Positions 23,166-31,005 of a stretch of DNA of 31,005 nucleotides are shown in pieces (within the stretch, counting starts at the first letter, position 1; each line of letters opens with the position of its first letter). The position numbers and the translations under genes are program-made. Origin of the DNA: Erysipelotrichaceae bacterium UBA3379. Its GTDB lineage: Bacteria > Bacillota_I > Bacilli_A > Erysipelotrichales > Coprobacillaceae. The notes under the pieces are model-generated. The model was given only the letters and a program-made list of their open reading frames with translations. It had not been told where the DNA came from and did not search any database. Location: NCBI GenBank assembly GCA_002359025.1, contig DEPZ01000051.1, forward strand, positions 77,451 to 108,455, read 5' to 3'.

Positions 23166-25031
23166 ATGAAAATAAAGGACTGGAAGAATTATAATTTAAT
23201 AAGAAATATATTCAAGTTTGAATTATTTTATAAATTAATGATTCTTTTTATACTCAGTCCTTTTTTGCGTACTGTTGTTCATCAATATTTAGAAGCTGTC
23301 TCTAATGGAATTGCTTTTAATCAAGATATGATATTTAGTTTTTTATCTTGGCATGGTATTCTTGTGTTTTTATTATTAAGTGGGATTATGATAGGGATCA
23401 TATATTATGAGATATATGTTTTAATACAGATTTTAACTTTGGAAAAACAAAAGGAATCTTATTCACTAAAACAGGTTATGTTAAAGTCAATTGTGAATTT
23501 AAGATATACTCCTAAATTATCTTTGTTTATTTCAGGAATATATTATACTTTATTATTGCCTTTAGTACATATTGGTTATTTGAATAGTTATATTATGCAA
23601 TGGAATATTCCACCATTTATATTTGGTGAATTGAAGTTGACATTTATGGGTCAAATATTAATGATTTTGATTTATGTATTGTATTATGGTCTATATGTAA
23701 TGATGATTTTTGTTCCTTTGTATATGGTTTTAAAGCAATATAAGTTGAGTTGGTCAATTCAATCCAGTATACAACTTTTAAAAAGAATAACTATAAAAGA
23801 TAAAGTATATATAGCTTTATGGATAGTTTTATGGATGATAGGAGAAATGTTAATATGGTCTATACTACCTTATCAAATGTTACATAATAGAGACTTTAGT
23901 TTTTATTTTCTTAAGTATTTTATTAATTCTACAAGTTTTAGGTATAGTGCTTTGCAATATATAGTTGTTGTTGGTTTCTATACAATTATGATGGTCATCT
24001 TTTTAAGATTTATGATTTCTATGTTTATGCGTTATGAAGATCATTTTATCATGATTCATGATATGACTATAGAAGTAGATAATATGAATAAAAAGATTGT
24101 GAAAGTAAAAAATTGGATTATAGAATTTTTAAATGAGCTGAAAACTTCATTTCTTCAAAGTCGACTTTATACAAAACATAAAAAAGTCATGCAAATAGTG
24201 CTCGGTATATTAAGTGTATGTCTTGTAATAGGTTATTTACATAGTGATGCTTTATTACATGAGCCTTGGGTGATAGGACATAGATGTTCAGGATATAAAG
24301 TAGAAAATAGTATAGAAGCATTACGAGATGCTAATGATATGAATGCCAGTTATGCAGAAATTGATATTCAGTTATCTAAAGATGGTATTCCAATTGTATT
24401 TCATGATAGTCATTTATCTAGATTATCTTCGAGAAATGAGAAAATCAGTGATTTAACTGCGAAAGAACTTCAACAGGTTGAATTAAAGCAGAATAATTCT
24501 ATTTCACATATCATGACACTTGAAGAGATGATTAAAATGATGCAAGATGAAAAGATGACAGTCGGTCTACTTATCGAATTAAAGCCCACTTCAACAAATG
24601 GTAGAGAAATGGCTCAAAAAGTCGTTGATGTTGTTGAAAAGTATAACTTTTCAAAACAGGCAATCTTTATGTCATTGGACTATACAGCTGTTCAGGAATT
24701 AAAGAAACTACAGCCATCATGGTGGATTGGATATTGTATTTATGGAAGTGTTGGAGATATTGATGAATCTATATGGTCATTGAATATTGATTTTTTAGCA
24801 GTTGAAGAAAATAGAATGAGTACATCTTTTATTCAAAAAGCAATCTCACATATGTTACCTATTTATGTTTGGACTGTGGATGATGAAAAGAAGATGAATC
24901 AATATTTAAATATGGGTGTCAGTGGTCTTATTACAAATTATCCAGATATAGCAAGACAGACGGTAGATGCTTATGAAGATGCTCATTATCATCATTATTA
25001 CTATGAAGGTAGAGGGTATCCAGGATCATAA
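23166..25031 (+). CDS. Membrane-anchored glycerophosphodiester phosphodiesterase
   Basis: A 621-residue protein in two parts. About 1-360 is an integral membrane domain with seven or eight helices, as in the GPDPase_memb type. About 365-605 is the GDPD catalytic barrel: GHR (His372, Arg373), AEID (Glu398, Asp400), FHD (His413) and later LIELKP. It hydrolyses glycerophosphodiesters to glycerol 3-phosphate and an alcohol, or trims lipoteichoic-acid-related polymers, outside or at the membrane. The usual HRG is HRC here. The C-terminal tail is rich in His and Tyr. The ATG at 23166 is better spaced from GGTGAGG (23152-23158) than the one at 23160. Confidence 0.85.
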   Translation: MKIKDWKNYNLIRNIFKFELFYKLMILFILSPFLRTVVHQYLEAVSNGIAFNQDMIFSFLSWHGILVFLLLSGIMIGIIYYEIYVLIQILTLEKQKESYSLKQVMLKSIVNLRYTPKLSLFISGIYYTLLLPLVHIGYLNSYIMQWNIPPFIFGELKLTFMGQILMILIYVLYYGLYVMMIFVPLYMVLKQYKLSWSIQSSIQLLKRITIKDKVYIALWIVLWMIGEMLIWSILPYQMLHNRDFSFYFLKYFINSTSFRYSALQYIVVVGFYTIMMVIFLRFMISMFMRYEDHFIMIHDMTIEVDNMNKKIVKVKNWIIEFLNELKTSFLQSRLYTKHKKVMQIVLGILSVCLVIGYLHSDALLHEPWVIGHRCSGYKVENSIEALRDANDMNASYAEIDIQLSKDGIPIVFHDSHLSRLSSRNEKISDLTAKELQQVELKQNNSISHIMTLEEMIKMMQDEKMTVGLLIELKPTSTNGREMAQKVVDVVEKYNFSKQAIFMSLDYTAVQELKKLQPSWWIGYCIYGSVGDIDESIWSLNIDFLAVEENRMSTSFIQKAISHMLPIYVWTVDDEKKMNQYLNMGVSGLITNYPDIARQTVDAYEDAHYHHYYYEGRGYPGS

Positions 25032-25053
25032 AAAGACAAGCCTTGGCTTGTCT
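25029..25053 (-). terminator. Terminator of the asparagine-synthetase-like gene
   Basis: AGACAAGC (25034-25041) and GCTTGTCT (25046-25053) form an 8-bp stem with a CTTG loop. Read leftward it is followed by a T-run (complement of the A-run before 25034) and it overlaps the stop codon of the leftward gene. The rightward phosphodiesterase gene may use the same stem. Confidence 0.75.
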
Positions 25054-26833
25054 AGATATCTAGTTCTATATGATATATTTTTGCCCATAGATATATTTGA
25101 TAGAGATAAGCAAGAAGTTGAGGACCCATCATTAATTGACCAAACCAAGGATATTGGAAACTTTCTCCCTTGGTTTCTACAAGTTCATTGAGTTTTTCCA
25201 TGTCAAAGAGTTGATAAAGAATATTATCAGAGTCTTGTAAAGACTCTTTTAATTTTTGATAAATGAGTTCTTTATATAAAGGAGAATGTGTTTTTGGATA
25301 AGGGTTTTTCTTTCTATGTGTGATGTCATAAGGGAGAATATCTTCGAAAGCAAGACGTAATAATCCTTTTTCTTCTTTTTTAGCAAACATATATGTTTTA
25401 GGCATATTATAGAGATATTGGATAATTTTTGTAGATGCAAATGGGACTTGGATGTTGATAGAAGCATAAAGAGATTGTGTATATGCACGTGTTAATAATG
25501 TTTGCATAAACCATTCTTTGTGTAAATAAATGAGTTGTTTTAATGGATCGTTGGTTAATGATTGTTGAATTGTTTCTTGGTATTTTTGATGGATATAGTC
25601 TTTAAGATGGAGTTGTTTGATTTGCGGACTAAAGAGTTCCATCTTTTTATCCAGTTCTCTTAACCAAGGGAAATGTGGCTGTTTCAATAACTCCTCTTTA
25701 TAAAACCAAGGATATCCACCAAATATTTCATCTGCACATTCACCTGAAAGTGCTGAAGTATGATATTTAGAAATATATTTACAGAAAAGAAGAAAACTTG
25801 AATCTATGTCTGCCATACCAGGCATATCTCTTGCGATTAATGCATCTTTTAGAGTGTTGATTAAGTCATGACAAGAGAGTGTACAAGTACGATGATGTGT
25901 ATCGTATTGTTGAATCATTTGATGAATATAATCATCATCCATAGTTGTTTGATATTCATAGGCTTGAAAATATTTATTTTGTTTTTCATAAGTGATACTA
26001 AATGTATCTAATTGTGGATATTTTTTTGCAGTCACTGCTGTAATAATACTTGAATCTAAACCACCTGATAACATTGTAGACGTATCATGTTTGTTTTTGA
26101 TGTGTTGTAAAATGTTTTCTTCTACAAGAGTTCTTACTTTTTGAATAGATTGTTGTAGAGAGTCATGATGTGGAAGATCTTGTAATCTATAATAACAATA
26201 TGTTTCTAGTTTATCTTTATATGTGAAATAGTATCCTGGTTTAAGCGAATAGATATCTTTGTATAAGGTTGTTCCTGGTGTTAAACTAGGACCTAAAGCC
26301 AATAATTCTTTGATTCCGTTTTGATCGACAATGGCTTTTCCTATATAAGCAAGTAAACATTTGATTTCATTAGATATAATAAGAACATTGTCTTGAAGAG
26401 TATAGTACAATGGAACAATACCTAACTGATCTCGACAAGCAAATAATTCTAAATCGCTATATATAACAAAACTAAATCCACCATTAAACAGATTTAAGCA
26501 GTCTTTTCCATAATGAAGATAACTTAAAAGAATGATTTCTTCCTCTTGATAAGTATGGAATTGATAATTTTCTTTTAATAAATCTTGCTTTATATCTTCT
26601 AGATTATAAATGTTTCCAATAAACATAACATGATAATGAATGTCATTATAAACATAAGAAAAGATATGTCTGTCTTCTAATGAATGATAATAAGACATAT
26701 GACAATAATCAGTTGTCTTATATTCTATATTTAAACTGTTTACATAAGTTAACTGACTCATGTTTTTGATTTTTTCATCAATGTGCATAATATTTTGATG
26801 ATGATAATGACAAATTGCTATGATTCTATGCAT
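25052..26833 (-). CDS. Asparagine synthetase B-like protein with a degenerate glutaminase domain
   Basis: A 593-residue AsnB-family protein. The synthetase half is intact: PP-loop SGGLDSS at 256-262, then SGECADEIFGGYPW and the C-terminal HRKKNPYPKTH. The N-terminal glutaminase half keeps the fold (GKDCLNLFNGGFSFVIY, RDQLGIVPLYYT). However, it starts MHRIIAICHY, so the catalytic Cys2 is His, the NGEIYN glutamine-binding motif is IGNIYN, the usual RGPD segment is absent, and the GSD motif is not seen. It probably uses free ammonia, or acts on another amide reaction. The start at 26833 is chosen from GGGTGA 5 nt upstream; the frame is open to 26983 but that stretch has no site and is not conserved. 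Confidence 0.82.
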   Translation of the reverse strand: MHRIIAICHYHHQNIMHIDEKIKNMSQLTYVNSLNIEYKTTDYCHMSYYHSLEDRHIFSYVYNDIHYHVMFIGNIYNLEDIKQDLLKENYQFHTYQEEEIILLSYLHYGKDCLNLFNGGFSFVIYSDLELFACRDQLGIVPLYYTLQDNVLIISNEIKCLLAYIGKAIVDQNGIKELLALGPSLTPGTTLYKDIYSLKPGYYFTYKDKLETYCYYRLQDLPHHDSLQQSIQKVRTLVEENILQHIKNKHDTSTMLSGGLDSSIITAVTAKKYPQLDTFSITYEKQNKYFQAYEYQTTMDDDYIHQMIQQYDTHHRTCTLSCHDLINTLKDALIARDMPGMADIDSSFLLFCKYISKYHTSALSGECADEIFGGYPWFYKEELLKQPHFPWLRELDKKMELFSPQIKQLHLKDYIHQKYQETIQQSLTNDPLKQLIYLHKEWFMQTLLTRAYTQSLYASINIQVPFASTKIIQYLYNMPKTYMFAKKEEKGLLRLAFEDILPYDITHRKKNPYPKTHSPLYKELIYQKLKESLQDSDNILYQLFDMEKLNELVETKGESFQYPWFGQLMMGPQLLAYLYQIYLWAKIYHIELDI

Positions 26834-26946
26834 ATATTTCACCCTATATACTATATGATTTAAAATAGAATATATGAGAAAAAAATGAGGCTTATTTGAG
26901 ACCAGCCTGCATCTATAAAATGTTAAAATGAATATGGGTGATGAAA

Positions 26947-28086
26947 ATGGAATGTCCAAGATGTCATAATAAAGATATAACAAAATTATATGAATTAAAT
27001 GGAAAGTATTATTGTCGAGATTGTATAAAGTTCCATAGAGTATTTATTGATGAAACAAGAAAAACAGATAATCAATTATATACCCCGATAAATGCTCAAT
27101 ATAATCTTGCATTTACATTAACTTCTACACAAATGAATATTTCCCATCAGCTAGTAGAAAATTATAAACAAAGTAAGAATTCCCTAGTACTGGCAGTATG
27201 TGGATCTGGAAAAACTGAGATTGTATTTAAACTTATTCAATATGCATTAAATTTAGGACATCATGTTTGTTTTTGTGTTCCTAGAAAAGAACTTGTTATA
27301 GAATTGTATGAAAGACTTGTTGATGCTTTTTGTTTTGTGGATATTGGACTTATTTATGGTGGATGTCAAAAAAATATAGATGCTCAGTTTATTATTTGTA
27401 CAATGCATCAGTTATATCGATTTGAAAATAGTCGAGGATTTCATTTGATGATAGCTGATGAAGTTGATGCTTTTCCATTTTATGGAGATAGAGTGCTTCA
27501 AGAACTTTTTGAAAGATGTTGTGTGGGTCATTGGGTGAAGTTGAGTGCCACATTTAGCTTAGAAGATGTAAAAGCTGGAGAAGAACTCTTGATTATGAAT
27601 AGAAGATATCATGGTTATGATTTACCAGTCCCACGTTTAATTATCCTTCCAAGCTTTTTACAAAAATATATACTTGTTTATCTTTTAAAGAAAATGAAGA
27701 AAAGAACAATTGTCTATGTTCCAAAAATAGAAATGGTGAATGAATTAACTGTTTTTTTAAATCATTTGCACATCAAATCTAGAGGTGTTTCTTCTCAACA
27801 TACAAATAATCAAGAAACAGTTACAGCTTTAAAAAAAGATAAAATACAAGTGATTGTTTCTACAACTCTGTTAGAAAGAGGAATGACAATTGAAGATGTT
27901 CAGGTTATTGTCTATTGTTCACAACATCCATTATTTGATAGAAGAACACTTATTCAAATTGCTGGTAGAGTTGGACGTAAAGTCAATCATCCTACAGGTA
28001 AAATCTATTTTTTAACCAGTGAAAGAACGGAGGGAATCAAATCATGCATATCGTCCATTATAAGCCTCAACAAGATGTGTGTTTAA
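26947..28086 (+). CDS. comFA: ComFA, competence DNA helicase/translocase
   Basis: A 379-residue superfamily 2 ATPase. An N-terminal four-cysteine zinc site (Cys3, Cys6, Cys23, Cys26) is followed by Walker A AVCGSGKTE (about 83-91), a DEVD box (171-174), the motif LSATFS and the helicase C half with TTLLERGMTIEDV and QIAGRVGRK. In Bacillus and Streptococcus ComFA drives uptake of single-stranded DNA through the membrane during transformation. The ATG at 26947 has GGGTG six bases upstream; GTG 26938 and ATG 26941 are poorer. The last 43 nt overlap comFC, so the two are translated together. No other competence gene is in the window, so natural transformation cannot be concluded. Confidence 0.9.
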   Translation: MECPRCHNKDITKLYELNGKYYCRDCIKFHRVFIDETRKTDNQLYTPINAQYNLAFTLTSTQMNISHQLVENYKQSKNSLVLAVCGSGKTEIVFKLIQYALNLGHHVCFCVPRKELVIELYERLVDAFCFVDIGLIYGGCQKNIDAQFIICTMHQLYRFENSRGFHLMIADEVDAFPFYGDRVLQELFERCCVGHWVKLSATFSLEDVKAGEELLIMNRRYHGYDLPVPRLIILPSFLQKYILVYLLKKMKKRTIVYVPKIEMVNELTVFLNHLHIKSRGVSSQHTNNQETVTALKKDKIQVIVSTTLLERGMTIEDVQVIVYCSQHPLFDRRTLIQIAGRVGRKVNHPTGKIYFLTSERTEGIKSCISSIISLNKMCV

Positions 28087-28697
28087 TATGTTTTAAGCCC
28101 TTACTTAAAGAAATATCTTTATTGAACTATGTATTAGCTGTTCCCATTTGTTCATGTTGTTATCATCAATTTGAAGTGCTAAATATAACAATCCATTTTC
28201 ATCATCACCCTCTAACAATTCTTTATAAGTATAATGAATTTTTTCAAGGTCTATTATATCAGTATAAGGGTCTTTATGATCATGCTTTAAAAGATGCTTT
28301 TGTATCTGCCATAAAATGTCAATGCTTCATTCATTTCAAAGATTACATAATTGTACCTACCCCTAGTTCTGAAGATGACAATAGAATACGTGGCTTTTCT
28401 CCTATGGAAGAAATAGCAAAAGCATTATCTTCAAGAATATTTACTGGTTTATATAAAAAGGAAAATTATAAACAAAGTAATCTTTCTTTTGAGGAAAGAA
28501 AAAATGTTTCAGATAAGTTAGGCATTCATCATAAAAATGAATTGACTCATCAAAAAGTATTAATTATTGATGATGTCTTTACTTCTGGTTCAACACTTAA
28601 AGCATGTTTAGATTTGGTATTAACTGCCAATCCTCAAAAAGTAGAATTACTTGTTCTTTCTACCAAAAGAACAAGAGAAGAATTGTTGAAGATTTAG
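28044..28697 (+). CDS. comFC: ComFC, phosphoribosyltransferase-like competence protein
   Basis: A 217-residue protein with N-terminal cysteines (CLICFKP and ICSCC, a zinc-finger-like site) and a C-terminal phosphoribosyltransferase fold with the PRPP-binding motif VLIIDDVFTSGSTL. The RGFSPMEEIAKALS segment is diagnostic of ComFC/GntX. ComFC works with ComFA in DNA uptake; its enzymatic substrate is unknown. The ATG at 28044 has GGAGGG at 28029-28034 inside comFA. A hairpin terminator overlaps its stop codon. Confidence 0.88.
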   Translation: MHIVHYKPQQDVCLICFKPLLKEISLLNYVLAVPICSCCYHQFEVLNITIHFHHHPLTILYKYNEFFQGLLYQYKGLYDHALKDAFVSAIKCQCFIHFKDYIIVPTPSSEDDNRIRGFSPMEEIAKALSSRIFTGLYKKENYKQSNLSFEERKNVSDKLGIHHKNELTHQKVLIIDDVFTSGSTLKACLDLVLTANPQKVELLVLSTKRTREELLKI

Positions 28698-28717
28698 AGC
28701 AGGTTTCGACCTGCTCT
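28696..28717 (+). terminator. Terminator of the comFA-comFC operon
   Basis: AGAGCAGGT (28696-28704), a TTCG loop, then ACCTGCTCT (28709-28717) make a stable 9-bp stem that begins in the comFC stop codon. The following T-run is weak (GTCTTAATC). Confidence 0.65.
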
Positions 28718-28752
28718 GTCTTAATCATATCTATTTCCAGGGAAATAGACAG
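28716..28752. repeat. Bulged palindrome between comFC and cspA
   Basis: CTATTTCCAGGGAAATAG (28731-28748) is an inverted repeat with 8-bp arms. It is extended by CTGT (28716-28719) pairing with ACAG (28749-28752) across an asymmetric bulge. It could be a second terminator stem or a protein-binding site. Confidence 0.4.
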
Positions 28753-28817
28753 ATTATTTTGCTATGAAAAAGAAGTGAAAAAATAAATTTTCTATTCGAC
28801 AAACAACGAGATATTAT

Positions 28818-28846
28818 TCACAAATCTTGTTTTATAATATTTGTGA
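28818..28846 (+). promoter_or_regulatory. cspA promoter with flanking inverted repeat
   Basis: A perfect TATAAT (28833-28838) lies between the arms TCACAAAT (28818-28825) and ATTTGTGA (28839-28846), a perfect 8-bp inverted repeat with a 13-nt spacer. No good -35 is seen. The arrangement suggests a regulator that controls access to the -10 region. Confidence 0.55.
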
Positions 28847-28871
28847 CCATGAAGTAAAGGAGATGTAAATA

Positions 28872-29069
28872 ATGCAAGGTAAAGTAAAATGGTTTAACGC
28901 TGAAAAAGGATTTGGATTTATAGACAGAGGTGAAGGTAAAGACATATTTGTACACTATAGTCAAATAGTGCAAGATGGATATAAATCTTTAAATGAAGGT
29001 GAAACTGTGGAATTTGAACTGTTTCAAAGTGAAAGAGGATTACAAGCAAGACATGTTGTAAGAATCTAA
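28872..29069 (+). CDS. cspA: Cold shock protein (CspA family)
   Basis: A 65-residue single cold-shock domain with both RNA-binding motifs: KGFGFI (RNP1, about 13-18) and DIFVHYS (RNP2, about 24-30), starting MQGKVKWFN. It is a small nucleic-acid chaperone that melts RNA secondary structure. The ribosome site AAAGGAG (28856-28862) is strong and the 5' leader is short, without the long structured leader of some cold-inducible csp genes. It stands between comFC and secA, where many Bacillota have the ribosome hibernation factor gene hpf. Confidence 0.95.
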   Translation: MQGKVKWFNAEKGFGFIDRGEGKDIFVHYSQIVQDGYKSLNEGETVEFELFQSERGLQARHVVRI

Positions 29070-29073
29070 TGGC

Positions 29074-29100
29074 AATGGTACCTGTAATGGGTACCATTTA
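29074..29100 (+). terminator. Terminator of cspA
   Basis: AATGGTACC (29074-29082) and GGTACCATT (29090-29098) form a 9-bp stem with a 7-nt loop, followed by a short T-rich stretch. Confidence 0.65.
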
Positions 29101-29195
29101 TTGTGTGTTAAATGTGTTATATATGAAAAGCAGATATTATAACATGTGTATAGGATAAAATATACAAATTACATATCTTTTTTCGTGTAAATTCT

Positions 29196-29223
29196 TTGTT
29201 TTACAAGGAGTTTGTGCTATAAT
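29196..29223 (+). promoter_or_regulatory. secA promoter (extended -10)
   Basis: TTGTTT (29196-29201) and TATAAT (29218-29223) are 16 bp apart, with TG at 29215-29216 making an extended -10 element. Confidence 0.6.
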
Positions 29224-29259
29224 TACAATGTTTTCATGTACATGAAAGGAGAATATTCC

Positions 29260-31005
29260 ATGGCAAGTAAAAAAGAAGAAATTAGAAAACAATTAAAGAA
29301 AAAAGAAGCAAAAGAACTTGAAGAACAAGGACTAAATAGCCATGTTGAAGTTGTAGATTTAAATGAAGATTTGGGTGAAGATATCCAAATTGAAACATTT
29401 GAAGATGTTGTGAAAAAACCACAACAACCTATAGCGTTCAATACAACTCCTCAAAAACAGAAAAAAGGTTTATTCGGTTCTATTAAAAGTGCTTTTTCTC
29501 AAGATCATAAAATATTAAAGAAATTAGAAAAACAAGCTGAAGAAGTTTTAAGCTTGGAAAGTCATTATCAAGCAATGAGTGATGAAGAACTTGCTCATCA
29601 AACAGTTTTATTTAGAGAAAAACTTTCTAATGGAAGTACATTAGATGATTTATTAATAGAAGCTTATGCAGTTGTAAGAGAGGCTGCATGGAGAAAGCTA
29701 GGGTTAAAAGCGTTTAAAGTTCAAATCATGGGTGCAATTTCTTTGCATAATGGAGATATTGCAGAGATGAAAACTGGGGAAGGAAAAACATTAACTTCTA
29801 TTTTTCCAGTGTATTTAAATGCGTTAGAAGGTAAAGGTGTTCATGTTGTTACAGTGAATGATTATCTAGCAAATCGTGATAAAACTGAAAATGGTAAAGT
29901 GTTAGAATTTTTAGGATTAACTGTTGGTTTGAATAGACGTGAGTTATCTAAAGATGAAAAGCGTAGTCAACATCATTGTGATGTTACATATACAACAAAC
30001 TCTGAATTAGGATTTGATTATTTAAGAGATAATATGGTTCAACGTTTACAAGATAAGGTTTTAAGACCATTAAATTTTGCATTGGTTGATGAAGTTGACT
30101 CTATTTTAATTGATGAATCAAGAACACCATTGATTATTTCTGGTGGTAAGAAAAATACAGCTGCATTATATATTCAAGCAGATAAGTTTGTAAAATCTTT
30201 GATTGCTCAAGAGGATTATGAAGTTGATATTGAAAGTAAAACTGTTTCATTAACTGCTAAGGGTATAGCAAAGGCAGAAAAAGGATTTAGAATTAACAAC
30301 TTATATGATCCTCAACATATTGCTTTGGTTCACCATATTAATCAAGCATTAAAAGCAAATTATACAATGACTCGTGATGTTGAATACATGATTGCGACAG
30401 AAGATGGTAGTCGTGATATTAGAAATGCAAGTATCATGATTATTGATCAATTTACAGGTCGTGTCATGCCTGGACGTGCTTATAGTGATGGTTTACATCA
30501 AGCTATTGAAGCAAAAGAAGGTGTACCAATTAAAGAAGAAACTGTTACACTTGCAACAATTACTTATCAAAATTTCTTTAGATTATTTAATAAATTGGCT
30601 GGTATGACTGGTACAGCAAAAACAGAAGAAGAAGAATTTAGAACAATCTATAATATGCGTGTTATTGAAATACCAACAAATAAACCAGTTATTAGAGATG
30701 ATAAGCCAGATTTGGTTTTTGCTCATCAAAAAGCAAAATATAAAGCAATCTGTGATGAAGTAGAAAGAAGACATGCTTATGGTCAACCAATTTTATTAGG
30801 GACTGTTTCTGTAGAAACATCTGAATTATTAAGTAAGATGTTAAATAAACGTGGTATCAAACATAATGTGTTAAATGCGAAAAACCATGCAAAAGAAGCG
30901 TTGATTATTGAAAAAGCTGGGGTTATGGGTGCGGTAACTATTGCAACCAATATGGCAGGACGTGGTACTGATATTAAATTAGGTTTAGGAGTAGCTGAAT
31001 TAGGT
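29260..31005 (+). CDS. secA: Protein translocase ATPase SecA, N-terminal part (gene runs off the window)
   Basis: An open frame of 582 codons to the window edge. It has the SecA motor motifs: EMKTGEGKTL (Walker A at about 172-177), VTVNDYLANRD, TYTTNSELGFDYLRDNM, VDEVDSILIDE, DQFTGRVMPGRAYSDGLHQAIEAKE, AGMTGTAKTEEEEF and ATNMAGRGTDIKL. SecA binds preproteins and pushes them through SecYEG. The ATG at 29260 has AAAGGAGA seven bases upstream. The usual SecA start (here GLFGSIKSAFS) begins only at about residue 70, so the protein carries an extra charged segment of about 69 residues. Its first 23 residues are Lys/Glu-rich and helical, the rest acidic. Confidence 0.96.
   Translation, partial: MASKKEEIRKQLKKKEAKELEEQGLNSHVEVVDLNEDLGEDIQIETFEDVVKKPQQPIAFNTTPQKQKKGLFGSIKSAFSQDHKILKKLEKQAEEVLSLESHYQAMSDEELAHQTVLFREKLSNGSTLDDLLIEAYAVVREAAWRKLGLKAFKVQIMGAISLHNGDIAEMKTGEGKTLTSIFPVYLNALEGKGVHVVTVNDYLANRDKTENGKVLEFLGLTVGLNRRELSKDEKRSQHHCDVTYTTNSELGFDYLRDNMVQRLQDKVLRPLNFALVDEVDSILIDESRTPLIISGGKKNTAALYIQADKFVKSLIAQEDYEVDIESKTVSLTAKGIAKAEKGFRINNLYDPQHIALVHHINQALKANYTMTRDVEYMIATEDGSRDIRNASIMIIDQFTGRVMPGRAYSDGLHQAIEAKEGVPIKEETVTLATITYQNFFRLFNKLAGMTGTAKTEEEEFRTIYNMRVIEIPTNKPVIRDDKPDLVFAHQKAKYKAICDEVERRHAYGQPILLGTVSVETSELLSKMLNKRGIKHNVLNAKNHAKEALIIEKAGVMGAVTIATNMAGRGTDIKLGLGVAELG

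Noticed and set aside
25052..26833. Lasso-peptide cyclase or beta-lactam synthetase
   Set aside because: A degenerate glutaminase domain is shared with those enzymes, but no precursor peptide, leader peptidase or other pathway gene is adjacent and the synthetase half looks like ordinary AsnB.
29223..29441. 72-codon frame on the minus strand across the secA start
   Set aside because: Its Ser/Phe-rich product is the complement of the Lys/Glu-rich SecA extension; no ribosome site was seen.

Overview
The window is AT-rich, low-GC Gram-positive DNA. Strong AGGAGG-type ribosome binding sites, frequent TTG/GTG starts, a comFA-comFC pair, a V/A-type ATPase operon and a preQ1-I riboswitch in front of a queuine-salvage-type gene pair all point to an anaerobic gut Bacillota, most likely Erysipelotrichia/Coprobacillaceae. 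That placement is inferred from gene content and style. No rRNA, tRNA, CRISPR array or insertion sequence was seen.

Layout. (1) 1-1923: the 5' part of a leftward DegV-family gene, then a rightward pair of a GNAT acetyltransferase and a PHP-family histidinol-phosphatase-like protein. (2) 2114-3968, leftward: a TetR-type regulator and three small membrane proteins (unknown, DUF2871, HsmA family). Two copies of the palindrome TGAACATTGTTCA lie in the regulator's promoter and just upstream of the membrane operon. (3) 4045-5396, leftward: a preQ1-I riboswitch controlling an ECF transporter S component and a small radical SAM protein resembling queuine lyase QueL. (4) 5504-6265: a formate/nitrite-family channel. 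(5) 6541-16735: a ten-gene V/A-type ATPase operon in the order G-C-I'-I-K-F-E-A-B-D. It contains two tandem subunit I genes, and the first lacks the C-terminal helices carrying the essential arginine.

(6) 16756-25031 is the most unusual part. It starts with a 54-residue exported peptide gene overlapping by 4 nt an HTH+TPR regulator of the RNPP/Rgg type, which looks like a peptide pheromone and receptor pair. Next come a secreted 140-residue protein of no recognised family, two overlapping genes for MacB-like ABC proteins (ATPase fused to a membrane domain), a small membrane protein and a membrane-anchored glycerophosphodiester phosphodiesterase. I read the first five genes as a candidate peptide-controlled secretion, bacteriocin or immunity system that I cannot match to a described one.

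(7) 25029-31005: a leftward asparagine-synthetase-like gene whose glutaminase residues are all substituted, then rightward comFA, comFC, cspA and the first 582 codons of secA. This SecA carries a charged extension of about 69 residues before the usual N-terminus.
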